This document shows positions 34,289-43,468 of a stretch of DNA of 64,000 bases, piece by piece. The stretch covers positions 1-64,000 of the forward strand of contig JAUWIG010000010.1 in the NCBI GenBank assembly GCA_030605475.1, in the 5' to 3' direction. The notes under the pieces were generated by a model. The model was not told where the DNA came from, searched no databases, and saw only the letters and a program-made list of their open reading frames with translations. A program made the translations under genes and the position numbers. Origin of the DNA: Planctomycetota bacterium. Lineage in GTDB: Bacteria; Planctomycetota; Phycisphaerae; Sedimentisphaerales; Anaerobacaceae. The stretch's first letter is position 1. Each line of letters starts with the position of its first letter.

Positions 34289-36505
34289 ATGTATAGAACA
34301 TCAAACAAATATCTGGCTCTTTGCGTTTATGTGGTTTTGGGATTGGCGACTCTTGTGGCATATTGGCCGGTCGTCAATCACGAGTTTGTCAAGTATGACG
34401 ATGACCAATATGTGACGGAGAACCGGCACGTCAATGTGGGGATGACACGTGAGTCTGTTATCTGGGCCTTTACGACGCCCCATGGAGGGACGAGTTACTG
34501 GCACCCTTTGACCTGGCTGAGCCATATGCTGGATTGCCAGCTTTATGAACTGAACGCTCGCTGGCACCATTTCACCAGTTTGTTGTTTCATATATCGAAT
34601 ACTTTACTGTTGTTTTGGGTTTTGAAACGGATGACGGGAGCGGTTTGGGCCAGCGGGTTTGTGGCGGTGGTTTTTTCCTTGCATCCTCTTCACGTTGAGT
34701 CTGTTGCGTGGGTGGCTGAGCGTAAGGATGTGTTGAGCGGTTTTTTCTGGATGCTGACGATGGCGGCTTACGTTCTGTACGCTGAGCGTCCCGGTGTTTG
34801 GCGGTATGTGCTGGTATTGGTGGGGCTTTGTTTAGGGTTGATGGCCAAGCCGATGGTTGTAAGTTTGCCGTTTGTACTGCTTTTGCTGGACTATTGGCCT
34901 TTGGAACGATTTCAATTGGGACGGTCAGCGTGGCGTTTGATTGTGGAAAAGATTCCTTTGTTTGTGCTTGTGGTGGTTTTGGGTGTAATTACCTTTATTG
35001 TTCAGCAGAGGGTTGGGGCGATGATATCAGAGGAGAAGTTGTCTGTAGGTATTCGCATAGCTAACGCATTTGTTTCTTACCTGACGTACATTTTGAAGAT
35101 GGTGTGGCCCAGTCGACTGGCCGTGCTTTACCCACATCCCCTCGGCAGCCTGTCGCTTATCAGGGTGGTGGTTTGTGGGTTGCTGCTTGCATTGATGACG
35201 GTCTGTTTACTTTGGCGTGCTCGCCGTCACAGGTATCTGGCGGTCGGGTGGCTGTGGTATGTGGGGACACTTGTTCCTGTAATCGGTCTGGTGCAGGTTG
35301 GTTCACAGGCGATGGCGGACAGGTACACGTATATACCTCTGACGGGTCTGTTCGTCATCATTGCCTGGGGTGTGAGTGAGCTTGTGGCAAAACGGCCTGT
35401 GTTAAGGGTTGCTGCGGCTTTGTCGGCTGTTGCTGTGCTGCTGGCAGCAGTGATGTGTACCCGGCTGCAGCTAAGGTATTGGCAAAACAGTTTTACATTG
35501 TTTGAGCATACGCTCGATGTCACCAGCGAAAACTGGCTTATGCATAATAATTATGCCAACGTTCTTGCAGAGATGGGGAAAGCCGATGAGGCGATTGACC
35601 ATTTTTATAAGGCACTTCGAATCAGACCCAACCACGCTAAGGTTCATAACAACCTGGGCAATGCTCTTGATAAGCTTGGCAAAATCGATGAGGCGATTGA
35701 GCATTACAACAAGGCCCTGAAACTGGAGCCGAACTTTTCACAAGCACACTATAACCTGGGGTCATCACTGGCCAAACAAGGCAAGCTCGATGAAGCTATC
35801 AGGGAATTTCGTGAGTCGTTGCGGCTTGAGCCGGATAATGCAGATGCACTGAGCGATTTGGGGTTTGCATTGGCTCAGCAGGGCAGTTTTGATGAGGCTG
35901 TTGAACATTATCGCAAAGCGATTGAATTAGAGCCGACCAATGTAGTTACCCATGGTCGGTTTGGGCTGGCGCTGAGCAGTCAGGGCAGGGTCGATGAAGC
36001 GATAGAGGAGTTTCGTTTTGTGCTGACCGAGCGGCCTGATGATGCCGAGATGCACTGTAATATTGGTGTTCTTCTGGAGCAGCAAGGCAAAGCAGAGCAG
36101 GCCATGGAGCACTACATTGCCGCTGTCCAGTCCGACCCCAACCATTTCGGAGCACACAACAATCTTGCCATTGTCCTCTACCGCCGGGGCAGAATCGATG
36201 AAGCAATTCCACATTTTCGCCACGCAATCCGCCTGGACCCTGATTATGTCGGAGCACACAAGAATCTCGGTATTGCCCTGACTTCCCAGGGCAAAGGCGG
36301 TGAAGCAATTCCGCACTTTAGAAAGGTACTGCAGTTTAGGCCCGTCGATGCTGATGTACATCATAACCTCGCCGTTGCTTTGATGGGTGTGGGTCTGATT
36401 GATGAGGCAATAAGTGAGTTCCGTGAGGCGTTGCGGATAAAGCCAGACCATAAGCAGGCCCGCAAGGGGCTGGAAGCTGCGCTGGCGAGGCAGAAAAAAC
36501 CCTAA
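34289..36505 (+). CDS. Membrane protein with C-terminal TPR array (TMTC-like)
   Basis: In the 738-residue protein, residues 1 to about 395 are polytopic membrane (about ten helices) with an early YDDDQYVTENRHV loop and HPLTWLSHMLD, the arrangement of GT-C/TMTC-like glycosyltransferases; acidic residues in the first outer loop fit the catalytic Asp of that fold. From about 410 there are nine TPR units (for example NLGNALDKLGKIDEAIEHY and NLAIVLYRRGRIDEAIPHF). Probably transfers a sugar from a lipid carrier or scaffolds such an enzyme; substrate unknown. The TPR part was the source of the fragment just upstream. Confidence 0.82.
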   Translation: MYRTSNKYLALCVYVVLGLATLVAYWPVVNHEFVKYDDDQYVTENRHVNVGMTRESVIWAFTTPHGGTSYWHPLTWLSHMLDCQLYELNARWHHFTSLLFHISNTLLLFWVLKRMTGAVWASGFVAVVFSLHPLHVESVAWVAERKDVLSGFFWMLTMAAYVLYAERPGVWRYVLVLVGLCLGLMAKPMVVSLPFVLLLLDYWPLERFQLGRSAWRLIVEKIPLFVLVVVLGVITFIVQQRVGAMISEEKLSVGIRIANAFVSYLTYILKMVWPSRLAVLYPHPLGSLSLIRVVVCGLLLALMTVCLLWRARRHRYLAVGWLWYVGTLVPVIGLVQVGSQAMADRYTYIPLTGLFVIIAWGVSELVAKRPVLRVAAALSAVAVLLAAVMCTRLQLRYWQNSFTLFEHTLDVTSENWLMHNNYANVLAEMGKADEAIDHFYKALRIRPNHAKVHNNLGNALDKLGKIDEAIEHYNKALKLEPNFSQAHYNLGSSLAKQGKLDEAIREFRESLRLEPDNADALSDLGFALAQQGSFDEAVEHYRKAIELEPTNVVTHGRFGLALSSQGRVDEAIEEFRFVLTERPDDAEMHCNIGVLLEQQGKAEQAMEHYIAAVQSDPNHFGAHNNLAIVLYRRGRIDEAIPHFRHAIRLDPDYVGAHKNLGIALTSQGKGGEAIPHFRKVLQFRPVDADVHHNLAVALMGVGLIDEAISEFREALRIKPDHKQARKGLEAALARQKKP

Positions 36506-36573
36506 TAGAAAAACCTGCCGGCAAGTTACCGCAGTGATACTCACGGCACTTAGTTGATAAGATAAGGGGTACT

Positions 36574-36768
36574 TTACAATCCCCAAGCTTTGGCAAAAGC
36601 GCGAAAGCTTCGGTCGAAAGTTTTCTCGACCTCGTCGGGGAAACAGCAGCCGGGCAGTTCCTTTATGGCCAGGTGGTAGCTTAAGCATTCACAACATACT
36701 CCCTTTTTGTCACAGCCGGGATATGTGCAATTGCATTTTTTCAGGTTTTGCTCTTTTTTACATTCCAT
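36574..36768 (-). CDS. DUF6485 small Cys-rich protein
   Basis: The 64-residue protein begins MECKKEQNLKKCNCTYPGC and contains a further GVCCECLSYH and PGCCFPDEVEKTFDRS, a cysteine pattern typical of the DUF6485 family, probably binding a metal or cluster. Function unknown. Divergent position relative to the TPR gene; 62 bp from the GTPase gene on the same strand. Confidence 0.88.
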   Translation of the reverse strand: MECKKEQNLKKCNCTYPGCDKKGVCCECLSYHLAIKELPGCCFPDEVEKTFDRSFRAFAKAWGL

Positions 36769-36830
36769 ATTCAGCGATGTCCTCTCTTGGAAAACTTTTT
36801 TATTTTTTGGGAAGATATTTTAGTGAAAGA

Positions 36831-37814
36831 TTACGCGAAGTGCAATTCAATGATGTCCTTGTCGTTTAGGATATGGTTTCTCTGAGCGTTTTGTCCGTCA
36901 TAGACGCCGGTGCCCCATATTCTTGCGAATTTGAGTTTTTCAGCCAATTCTCTGTGGATGGATGTAGCCAGGTCCATAACGGTTGCCCCTGCCGGCAGCG
37001 TAAACGGGTCGGTCATATCGGCTGGCTTGCCGGGCGGTTTGGCGTAAATGCGTATGATATTTAATAAACTAAAAAAGGCCGCAGAGAGTTTTTCGAGGCC
37101 GGCGCCGGTTTTGTTAGAAATTTCCACGAACTCAAATGGATATTTGCACTTTTGTTTCAGGACTCCAAGGGCGCCGGGTTTGGCAATGTCGGATTTGGTG
37201 CAGATGCAAAATGCTCTTTTGCCAAGAATGTTGCCGCGTTCATCCAAGGCGGCGGTTTCGGCATCGATGAGCAGATTTCTTGACTCCAGGAAATCCAGGC
37301 AGATGCGCAATTGCTCCTGGATGTCAGTGGAAAGGTCAATGACGATGGCAATCAAATCACAGTTGCGGTATGTCCCGACCTGGCCCGGTGCACTGTAGTC
37401 AGCGGTAATGGGCGGCATATCTATAAGCTGGATTTGGATGTCCTCAAACTTTACCATTCCGGGGACGGGGGCGCCGGTGGCGAAGGGAAAATCGGCGACG
37501 TTGACCTTTGCGTTGGTAAGGGCGGCAACGATGGAGCTCTTGCCACAGTTCGGTGTGCCAAGAAGAACAATCTGGCCCACGCCGCTTCGCGGGACGTGGA
37601 AAATGTCAACATGTTTGGCGCCAGCCTTCTTTGCCGGCGTTTCTTTTAGTTTGCTTAGCTTTCTTCGCAGGTCTGCCTTCAGGTGGTCGGTGCCCTTGTG
37701 CTTGGGCATTACGCTGAGCATACGCTCAAGGGCCAGAATTTTCTCCTCAGTGGTCGCCGCCTCGCGAAACCACTTCTCGGCCTTGAGGTATTCCGGTGTC
37801 AGATTAGCAGGCAA
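36831..37814 (-). CDS. DRG/OBG-type GTPase with C-terminal TGS domain
   Basis: The 327-residue protein has a helical N-terminal region (1-80), then a G domain: G1 LLGTPNCGKSSIVAAL, G3 IDMPP (in place of DxxG, an unusual Pro), G4 TKSD, and a C-terminal TGS domain (LPAGATVMDLATSIHRELAE onward). The G1 and TGS fit the DRG family, found in archaea, eukaryotes and some bacteria, tied to ribosomes. Start is TTG at 37814, immediately next to a MITE-like repeat, which probably replaced the original upstream region. Confidence 0.85.
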   Translation of the reverse strand: MPANLTPEYLKAEKWFREAATTEEKILALERMLSVMPKHKGTDHLKADLRRKLSKLKETPAKKAGAKHVDIFHVPRSGVGQIVLLGTPNCGKSSIVAALTNAKVNVADFPFATGAPVPGMVKFEDIQIQLIDMPPITADYSAPGQVGTYRNCDLIAIVIDLSTDIQEQLRICLDFLESRNLLIDAETAALDERGNILGKRAFCICTKSDIAKPGALGVLKQKCKYPFEFVEISNKTGAGLEKLSAAFFSLLNIIRIYAKPPGKPADMTDPFTLPAGATVMDLATSIHRELAEKLKFARIWGTGVYDGQNAQRNHILNDKDIIELHFA

Positions 37815-37968
37815 CTTTACTTAAATCCTAAATTCGAATATCGAAATTCGAAACAAATATTAAAATCCGAATTTTCAGATGTTCAGAACAATTTGTTTCG
37901 AGCTTTGTATTTCTGTCATTTGGATTTGTTTCGGATTTCGGATTTAGTGCTTCGAATTTCATCTATTT
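37815..37968. repeat. MITE-like palindromic element 1
   Basis: About 150 bp. The left end TAAATCCTAAATTCGAATAT, then CGAAATTCGAAACAAAT, faces the right end ATTTGTTTCGGATTTCGGAT, then TTAGTGCTTCGAATTT, as long imperfect inverted repeats, with a CAGATGTTCAGAACA-type centre. Contains GAATATCGAA at 37836-37845, the motif found in the ends of the 478-bp element. A homologous copy lies at 39935-40098. Confidence 0.75.
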
Positions 37969-37969
37969 T

Positions 37970-39049
37970 TTACTCAGCGACTTTTTCGGCGACGAGGTCT
38001 CCGGCCTCGCTGGTAGAGTAGCCCATTTTTCCGGCTTGGAGCGATTTTATCTTATTGGCGGTTACGAACTTGACTGTATATTCCACCTTTTCCGCGGCTT
38101 TTTCTTCGCCGAGCGTTTCGAGCATCATTTGTACCGCGCAAATAGCAGCTAATGGATTGATAACGCCTTTGCCGGTATATTTTGGTGCGCTTCCGCCAAT
38201 CGGCTCAAACATACTGACGCCTTCGGGATTGATGTTTCCGCCGGCTGCGATGCCCATACCACCCTGCACCATCGCCCCAAGGTCGGTTATGATGTCGCCG
38301 AACATATTGCCGGTAACAATAACATCGAACCATTCGGGGTTCTTGACCATCCACATACAGGTGGCGTCAACGTGGTAGTATTCTCTTTCGATATCGGGAT
38401 ATTCGGCATCGCCCATTTCATTAAAGGCGCGTTCCCAGAGGTCGTAGATGTACGTCAACACGTTGGTTTTGCCGCACAGAGCGAGGGTGTTTACGTTGCT
38501 TTTGCCGCGGGCTTTCTTGCCGTATTTGCGTGCGTATTCAAATGCGTATTTGAGACAGCGGTCAACCAGGAAGCGAGTATAAACTGCTGATTGCACGGCT
38601 ACTTCGTTTGGTGTCCCTTGCATTGTGAAGCCGCCGGTGCCGGTGTAAAGGTCGCCGGTGTTTTCGCGAACTACTACAAAGTCTATATCTTCAGGCCCTT
38701 TATTCTTCAAAGGTGTCTCCACACCGGGATACAGCTTAACCGGACGCAGGTTGATGTATTGGTCCAGTGCGAAACGCGCCTTAAGTAGTATTCCTTTTTC
38801 CAGGATGCCCGGCGCAACGTCTGGATGGCCGATTGCGCCGAGTAAAATGGTATCGAATTTGCGCAGTTCTTCTATTGCACTGTCTGGCAGAGTCTCACCG
38901 GTTCTCTTGTATCTTTCACCGCCGAAATCGAATTCGGTCAAATCGATTTTGAAATTGAATTTACCCGCAGCGGCTTTTAATACTTTTACCGCTTCAGCGG
39001 TTACTTCCGGCCCGGTCCCATCTCCGGGGATTACTGCAATCTTATACAC
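37970..39049 (-). CDS. leuB: 3-isopropylmalate dehydrogenase
   Basis: The protein has 359 residues from GTG 39049, which has GGAAGG 5 nt upstream; a GTG nine codons earlier lacks such a site. Seen: KIAVIPGDGTGPEV, LRPVKLYPG, VVRENTGDLYTG, DATCMWMV and the NMFGDIITDLGAM substrate site, with EPIGGSAPKYTGKG. Oxidatively decarboxylates 3-isopropylmalate in leucine synthesis; sequence also resembles isocitrate and tartrate dehydrogenases, but the leuA-C-D context decides. Last gene of the leucine cluster. Confidence 0.92.
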   Translation of the reverse strand: MYKIAVIPGDGTGPEVTAEAVKVLKAAAGKFNFKIDLTEFDFGGERYKRTGETLPDSAIEELRKFDTILLGAIGHPDVAPGILEKGILLKARFALDQYINLRPVKLYPGVETPLKNKGPEDIDFVVVRENTGDLYTGTGGFTMQGTPNEVAVQSAVYTRFLVDRCLKYAFEYARKYGKKARGKSNVNTLALCGKTNVLTYIYDLWERAFNEMGDAEYPDIEREYYHVDATCMWMVKNPEWFDVIVTGNMFGDIITDLGAMVQGGMGIAAGGNINPEGVSMFEPIGGSAPKYTGKGVINPLAAICAVQMMLETLGEEKAAEKVEYTVKFVTANKIKSLQAGKMGYSTSEAGDLVAEKVAE

Positions 39050-39171
39050 TTTTGCCTTCCTTTCTTTTTTAATCACGGATTACACGGATTTATTTTTTTG
39101 TTATATAATTCAGTCGCTCATAACAACTTGTCAAGTAATTGAATTACGAATTCAGAACACTACGTAATGTT

Positions 39172-39402
39172 CTATTTACCCAGAATCTTGCATATAGCCT
39201 GGAATTTATTTTTGTACAAATCCCTTTCTTCGCAAAGGGCCTGGGCCTTTCTGTATAAATTCTCGCGCGTTAGTTGTATCAGCTCAAGGACGGTCTCCTT
39301 GTCACTTTGGCGGACTCTCTTTTGAAGCTGTTTTAGCCGGTTAGTGATGCTCCTCTGAATACCTTCGAGCTGATTTGGTGTAATGTACTCGTTAGGACTC
39401 AT
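39172..39402 (-). CDS. Hypothetical small helical protein
   Basis: The 76-residue protein MSPNEYITPNQLEGIQRSIT onward is highly charged and helical, with a leucine/glutamine heptad-like middle (QLQKRVRQSDKETVLELIQL), possibly coiled coil. Not recognised. It lies between leuD and leuB in the same direction, 25 bp from leuD, so it is probably cotranscribed with the leucine genes. Confidence 0.7.
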   Translation of the reverse strand: MSPNEYITPNQLEGIQRSITNRLKQLQKRVRQSDKETVLELIQLTRENLYRKAQALCEERDLYKNKFQAICKILGK

Positions 39403-39427
39403 TTTTTATAGTCTCCCACGAATATGT

Positions 39428-39913
39428 TTAACAGTTTTTCTTGGCCAGTTTGTTTAATAGGCCGCCGGCCTCAATAATTTCCAGGGCGAAGTCCGGCAGC
39501 GGGGCGAACTTAATGTCAATACCGGCTGTTTTATTTTTAATCAAGCCAGCTTTGTAATCAATTTCCAGCTCATCACCATCGTTGATTTTTTCAGGTGCTT
39601 CAGGCAGTTCAATTATATAAAAGCCGTTGTTGATAGCGTTGCGATAAAAAATTCGAGCGAAAGATTTGGCAATAACGGTTTGGACGCCTGCGCCGCGAAT
39701 AGCCCAGACGGCATGCTCTCTGGACGAGCCACAGCCGAAGTCCTCACCGGAAACGATTATGTCGCCTGATTGGACCTTATTTACAAAATCGGTATCTAAA
39801 TCTTCGAGACAATGTTTTACCAGCTCAGCTTCGTCATCAGTGTTCAGATACCTCGCCGGTATAATCTCATCGGTGTTTATGTGGTCTCTCTTATAAACGT
39901 GTGCCTTACTCAT
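39428..39913 (-). CDS. leuD: 3-isopropylmalate dehydratase, small subunit
   Basis: The 161-residue swivel domain of isopropylmalate isomerase shows [16 protein letters not shown], the substrate loop [16 protein letters not shown] and YRNAINNGF. With LeuC it interconverts 2- and 3-isopropylmalate. Follows leuC, separated from it by a MITE-like repeat. Confidence 0.96.
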   Translation of the reverse strand: MSKAHVYKRDHINTDEIIPARYLNTDDEAELVKHCLEDLDTDFVNKVQSGDIIVSGEDFGCGSSREHAVWAIRGAGVQTVIAKSFARIFYRNAINNGFYIIELPEAPEKINDGDELEIDYKAGLIKNKTAGIDIKFAPLPDFALEIIEAGGLLNKLAKKNC

Positions 39914-39934
39914 CGCTCACCTCGTTCGCTCGCA

Positions 39935-40098
39935 AATTCTAAATTCTAATATCTAAATCCTAAACAATATCAAAATTCTAAGCTCAAATGTTCAAAACGC
40001 TATTCAATTTTGTTTTGAATTTCAAATTTTCGGTCATTTGAATCTTGACTGTCGTCAGACAAGTTTGTTTGGAATTTAGGATTTCGTGCTTCGAGTTT
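39935..40098. repeat. MITE-like palindromic element 2, between leuC and leuD
   Basis: CTAAATTCTAATATCTAAAT near 39937 with ATCCTAAACAATATCAAAAT, and the far end TTGTTTGGAATTTAGGATTT then CGTGCTTCGAGTTT (40063-40098), form inverted arms. The centre holds TTTTGTTTTGAATTTCAAAT. Homologous to 37815-37968. It ends at the leuC stop codon, so it is transcribed in the operon. Confidence 0.75.
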
Positions 40099-40100
40099 CC

Positions 40101-41363
40101 TTATAAGTATTTCCTTGGGTCGGCCAGTTTCCCTTCGATGGCGCTTGCGGCGGTGGTGGCCGGGCTGGCAAGGTAAACTTCGCTCTTCGGATGTCCCATT
40201 CTTCCGACGAAATTTCTGTTTGTTGTGCTGACACACTTTTCTCCTGCTGCCAGGACGCCCATAAATCCGCCCAGGCAAGCTCCGCAGGTTGGGGCTGCGA
40301 TTACACAGCCGGCGTCGTAGAATATATCGAACAGACCCTCATCCTTGGCCTGTTTCCAGATTGTCGGAGTGGCCGGCACGATTATTGTACGGATGGCAAC
40401 CTGTTTGCCCTTTAAGATTTTCGCGGCGATTCGCAGGTCCTCGATTCGGCCGTTCGTGCAGCTTCCGATATAAGCCTGGTCCATTGCTTTGCCGGCACAA
40501 TCACCGATTGGAACGCCGCCGCTTGGCAAATGCGGTAGGGCAACCATCGGCTCAATTGCCGAACAGTCAAATTCCTCGACCGAGTCGTATTTAGCGTCTT
40601 TGTCGGACTCGAAAATAGTGTAGTTTGTTTTGTCCCTTAGATGCTCATCAAGATACTGCTTTGTTTCCTTGTCGAAGCCGATTATGCCGTTTTTTGCGCC
40701 GGCTTCGATGGCCATATTGGTTATTGTCATTCTCGCTTCCATTGACATTTTCGCCAGTGCCGGGCCGACAAATTCCATCGCCTTGTAGAGCGCGCCGTCA
40801 ACGCCGATTCTCGCAATTATGGCGAGGATGATGTCCTTGCTATAGACGCCGGGTCCGAGCGAGCCGTTGAGGACGATTTTCATCGAGGCCGGGACTTTGA
40901 ACCATAATTGTCCTGTCGCGATTGCTGCTGCCGCATCGGTCGAGCCGATGCCGGTGCTAAATGCAGCGAATGCTCCATAGGTGCAGGTGTGCGAGTCAGG
41001 TCCGACGATAACTTCACCGGGGCGAATATGTCCCTGTTCCGGCAATAGTGCGTGGCAGACACCGGCTCTGCCGATTTTATAGTAATGTTTTATCTTGTGA
41101 CGCCTTGCCCATTCATCGAGGCGTTTGTGAAGCTCGGCGCTTTTTATGTCCTTGGCCGGCTGAAAGTGGTCGGGCGTTACAACAATTTTCTCTTTGTCGA
41201 ATACTCTGTCTATCCCCCTCTCGGCCAGCATCGAAATAGCCGGAGGGGTAGTGACATCGACGCACATAACGATGTCAATCTTTGCGTCGATGAGTTGGCC
41301 GGGAGCAACTTTTTCCTTGCCCGCTGCCTTTGCCAGCATTTTTTCGGTAATTGTCATCGCCAT
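40101..41363 (-). CDS. leuC: 3-isopropylmalate dehydratase, large subunit
   Basis: The 420-residue aconitase-family protein of the shorter (archaeal/HacA-like) LeuC type. Cluster ligands are in IGSCTNG and [12 protein letters not shown] (as [13 protein letters not shown]); substrate motifs [11 protein letters not shown] and [12 protein letters not shown] are present. Binds one 4Fe-4S cluster and pairs with LeuD. Start ATG-GCC at 41363 follows a short gap from leuA (25 bp). Confidence 0.96.
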   Translation of the reverse strand: MAMTITEKMLAKAAGKEKVAPGQLIDAKIDIVMCVDVTTPPAISMLAERGIDRVFDKEKIVVTPDHFQPAKDIKSAELHKRLDEWARRHKIKHYYKIGRAGVCHALLPEQGHIRPGEVIVGPDSHTCTYGAFAAFSTGIGSTDAAAAIATGQLWFKVPASMKIVLNGSLGPGVYSKDIILAIIARIGVDGALYKAMEFVGPALAKMSMEARMTITNMAIEAGAKNGIIGFDKETKQYLDEHLRDKTNYTIFESDKDAKYDSVEEFDCSAIEPMVALPHLPSGGVPIGDCAGKAMDQAYIGSCTNGRIEDLRIAAKILKGKQVAIRTIIVPATPTIWKQAKDEGLFDIFYDAGCVIAAPTCGACLGGFMGVLAAGEKCVSTTNRNFVGRMGHPKSEVYLASPATTAASAIEGKLADPRKYL

Positions 41364-41388
41364 AAGTTATTGCCTTTGTAGTTTTTAG

Positions 41389-42981
41389 TTACAGTTGTGC
41401 TTTTATTTCGGGTTCTTGACCGCTGTCTGTTGTTGCGACCATTCGGTTGATGGCATCGATGTAGGCCTTTGCACTCGCCTCTATGATATCTGTTGAGATG
41501 CCTCTGCCGATGTAAATTCGGCCTTTCCTTCGACCTGGCTCAGGACAGGTTTCGGTGATTTTGACGGTTGCTTCGCCGAGGGCCTCTTTGCCGCTGGTAA
41601 CGGCTCTGATTGAGTAGTCTTCGAGTTTGGGTGACTGACCGGTGGCCTCTCTGATGGCTTCATAAGCAGCGTCAACCGGGCCGTCACCGCAGGCGGCAGC
41701 TTGTTCGATTTTATCTTTGGTTTTTATTTTTATGCTTGCGGTTGGCAATGTGCCGGTCCCACTGACTACGTGGAGATATTGCAGTTCGTAGATTTGCTCC
41801 ACAACGTGAATCTCGTCATTGATTATTGCCATAAGGTCTTCGTCGAAGACTTCCTTTTTCTTGTCGGCGATTTCGAGGAATCTTTGGTATGTGTTTTCGA
41901 GTTCGTTCTCTGTTAACTTAAAGCCGAGGTGCTTACATCTATCTACGAAGCCGTGTCGGCCGGTGTGCCGACCGAGTACCATGCGCGAGCCGCTCAGGCC
42001 GATGATTTCAGGGGTCATAATCTCGTAAGTAGAGCGTTCTTTTAACATTCCATCGACGTGGACACCGGCTTCGTGCGCAAAGGCGTTGGCGCCAACGATG
42101 GCTTTGTTGGGTTGGATGACAAAGCCAGTCAGTTGCGAGACCAACTGGCTGGTGCGATGAATTTCCTTTGTGTTAATGTTCGTAGCAAGTACCTTAGTAT
42201 AGTCTTCGTGGACAAGAAATTTTGGTCTTGTATGTATTGCCATAACGATTTCTTCGAGCGCGGCGTTTCCCGCGCGTTCACCGAGCCCATTGATAGTGCA
42301 CTCGACCTGACGAGCGCCATTTCGCACGCCGGCGATTGAATTTGCCACTGCCATACCGAGGTCATTATGGCAGTGAGTGCTTATTACACAATTGTCTATG
42401 CCGCTAACTTCGGCTTTAAGCTGGGCAATCATTCGGCCATACTCGTACGGCAGGATGTAGCCGACAGTGTCAGGGATGTTTAAAGTTGTCGCACCGGCTT
42501 TGATGACGTCGGTTAAAATTTTGATGAGAAACGGCATTTCGCTTCTGGTAGCATCTTCCGGCGAGAATTCGACATCGTCGGTGAAGGTCTTTGCGTATTT
42601 GACCGCCTCAACAGCCATTTTCAGGACTTCGTCACTGTTTTTCTTTAGTTTGTATTTCATATGAATCGGCGAAGTTGCGATGAAGGTGTGGATGCGCCTC
42701 TTTCTCGCCGATGCAAGTGCCTTTCCGGCTGCTTCAATGTCCTTTTGGTTTGCACGGGCCAGGCCGGCTATGACCGGGCCGGTAATCTGCTCGGCAACGA
42801 GGCGGGTGGCCTCGAACTGAGTCGGTGAGGAGACGGGGAAGCCGGCTTCGATTATGTCAACACCTAAAGTCGCAAGCTGCTGGGCGATTTCAAGCTTTTC
42901 AGTAATCGAAAGAGAAGCGCCCGGCGACTGCTCACCGTCCCTTAAAGTGGTATCGAAAATTATGATTTTTTCTGCTGACAT
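41389..42981 (-). CDS. leuA: 2-isopropylmalate synthase
   Basis: The 530-residue protein has an N-terminal TIM barrel (TTLRDGEQSPGASLS, the metal-binding HCHNDLGMAVANS, GLGERAGNAALEE) and a C-terminal LeuA regulatory domain (from about residue 390), expected to sense leucine. First committed step of leucine synthesis. GGAG lies 10 nt before the ATG. In the C-terminal domain the residues CPEPGRRKG, just before the conserved RIYIGRGISTDIIEAS, are coded by a dispersed repeat. First gene of leuA-C-D-(ORF)-B. Confidence 0.95.
   Translation of the reverse strand: MSAEKIIIFDTTLRDGEQSPGASLSITEKLEIAQQLATLGVDIIEAGFPVSSPTQFEATRLVAEQITGPVIAGLARANQKDIEAAGKALASARKRRIHTFIATSPIHMKYKLKKNSDEVLKMAVEAVKYAKTFTDDVEFSPEDATRSEMPFLIKILTDVIKAGATTLNIPDTVGYILPYEYGRMIAQLKAEVSGIDNCVISTHCHNDLGMAVANSIAGVRNGARQVECTINGLGERAGNAALEEIVMAIHTRPKFLVHEDYTKVLATNINTKEIHRTSQLVSQLTGFVIQPNKAIVGANAFAHEAGVHVDGMLKERSTYEIMTPEIIGLSGSRMVLGRHTGRHGFVDRCKHLGFKLTENELENTYQRFLEIADKKKEVFDEDLMAIINDEIHVVEQIYELQYLHVVSGTGTLPTASIKIKTKDKIEQAAACGDGPVDAAYEAIREATGQSPKLEDYSIRAVTSGKEALGEATVKITETCPEPGRRKGRIYIGRGISTDIIEASAKAYIDAINRMVATTDSGQEPEIKAQL
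41527..41549 (-). repeat. Dispersed 23-bp palindrome-type repeat inside leuA
   Basis: CCTTCGACCTGGCTCAGGAC followed by AGG on the plus strand, a variant of the CCTTCGACAAGCTCAGG repeat also seen in the 5S fragments and in copies A and C of the 400-bp repeat. It is in frame within the regulatory domain of leuA. Confidence 0.72.
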
Positions 42982-43131
42982 CTGTCTTTCTCCAAATTCT
43001 TGGTCTATAGGTAGTTAAGGCTAATTATTATGCCTTAACAAAGGCTAAATTGCTATGAATACCTGCTTTCGCAGGCACAAGTTTACGAAAAAAAAGGAAC
43101 TTATTAAAGGATTTTTGTGGGTGTAAATGGA

Positions 43132-43254
43132 TTATTGCGCCTTGCCCGCCGCCCCGACTCGCGTCGGAAGACACGGGGGCAGGCGGCGCAATAGCAGAGT
43201 ATTAAGGCCGAGAATGGCCTTGTGCGGAGAACAAATTGTGCGTTTTCCAGCCAT
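43132..43254 (-). CDS. Candidate leucine-operon leader peptide
   Basis: A 40-codon ORF 150 nt upstream of leuA reads MAGKRTICSPHKAILG, then LNTLLLRRLPPCL. Six Leu codons fall within fifteen, three in a row (CTG CTA TTG at 43197-43189). The TTG lies in the 5' arm of a strong hairpin, so a ribosome waiting for leucyl-tRNA would disturb it. This is the classic attenuator layout. A promoter-like pair ends about 8 nt before the ATG, so the message may be leaderless. No U-run terminator is evident before leuA, which weakens the case for simple attenuation. Confidence 0.45.
   Translation of the reverse strand: MAGKRTICSPHKAILGLNTLLLRRLPPCLPTRVGAAGKAQ
43134..43192 (-). promoter_or_regulatory. Strong hairpin in the leuA leader
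   Basis: ATTGCGCC (43134-43141) and GGCGCAAT (43185-43192) close a GC-rich stem extended by GCCCGCCGCCCC against GGGGGCAGGCGG with small bulges, and an inner CCGACTCGCGTCGG hairpin. A second small stem AAGGCC/GGCCTT lies at 43204-43221. It overlaps the end of the leader ORF. Confidence 0.6.
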
Positions 43255-43261
43255 AAGACTA

Positions 43262-43289
43262 ATTATACAAAGTAATAAGGTTTTTGCAA
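43262..43289 (-). promoter_or_regulatory. leuAp: Candidate promoter of the leucine operon
   Basis: On the minus strand, TTGCAA (43289-43284), a 16-nt spacer and a perfect TATAAT (43267-43262). A start about 7 nt downstream would fall next to the ATG of the leader ORF at 43254. Confidence 0.55.
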
Positions 43290-43468
43290 GAGAATTTTGG
43301 CCACAGATTTCACAGAAGACGCGGGGAAGCAGATGTCCGGAAACGAGGCCGGAACTTTCCCGGATTAATGGAGGAGGTTTTACTGAAAATTCGAGGGCGA
43401 AAAATGTGGTCGGCAGGGTTAGTTTGTAGGGTTTGAGTAAAATAGGTGAGAGAAAATTGGTAAAAAAT

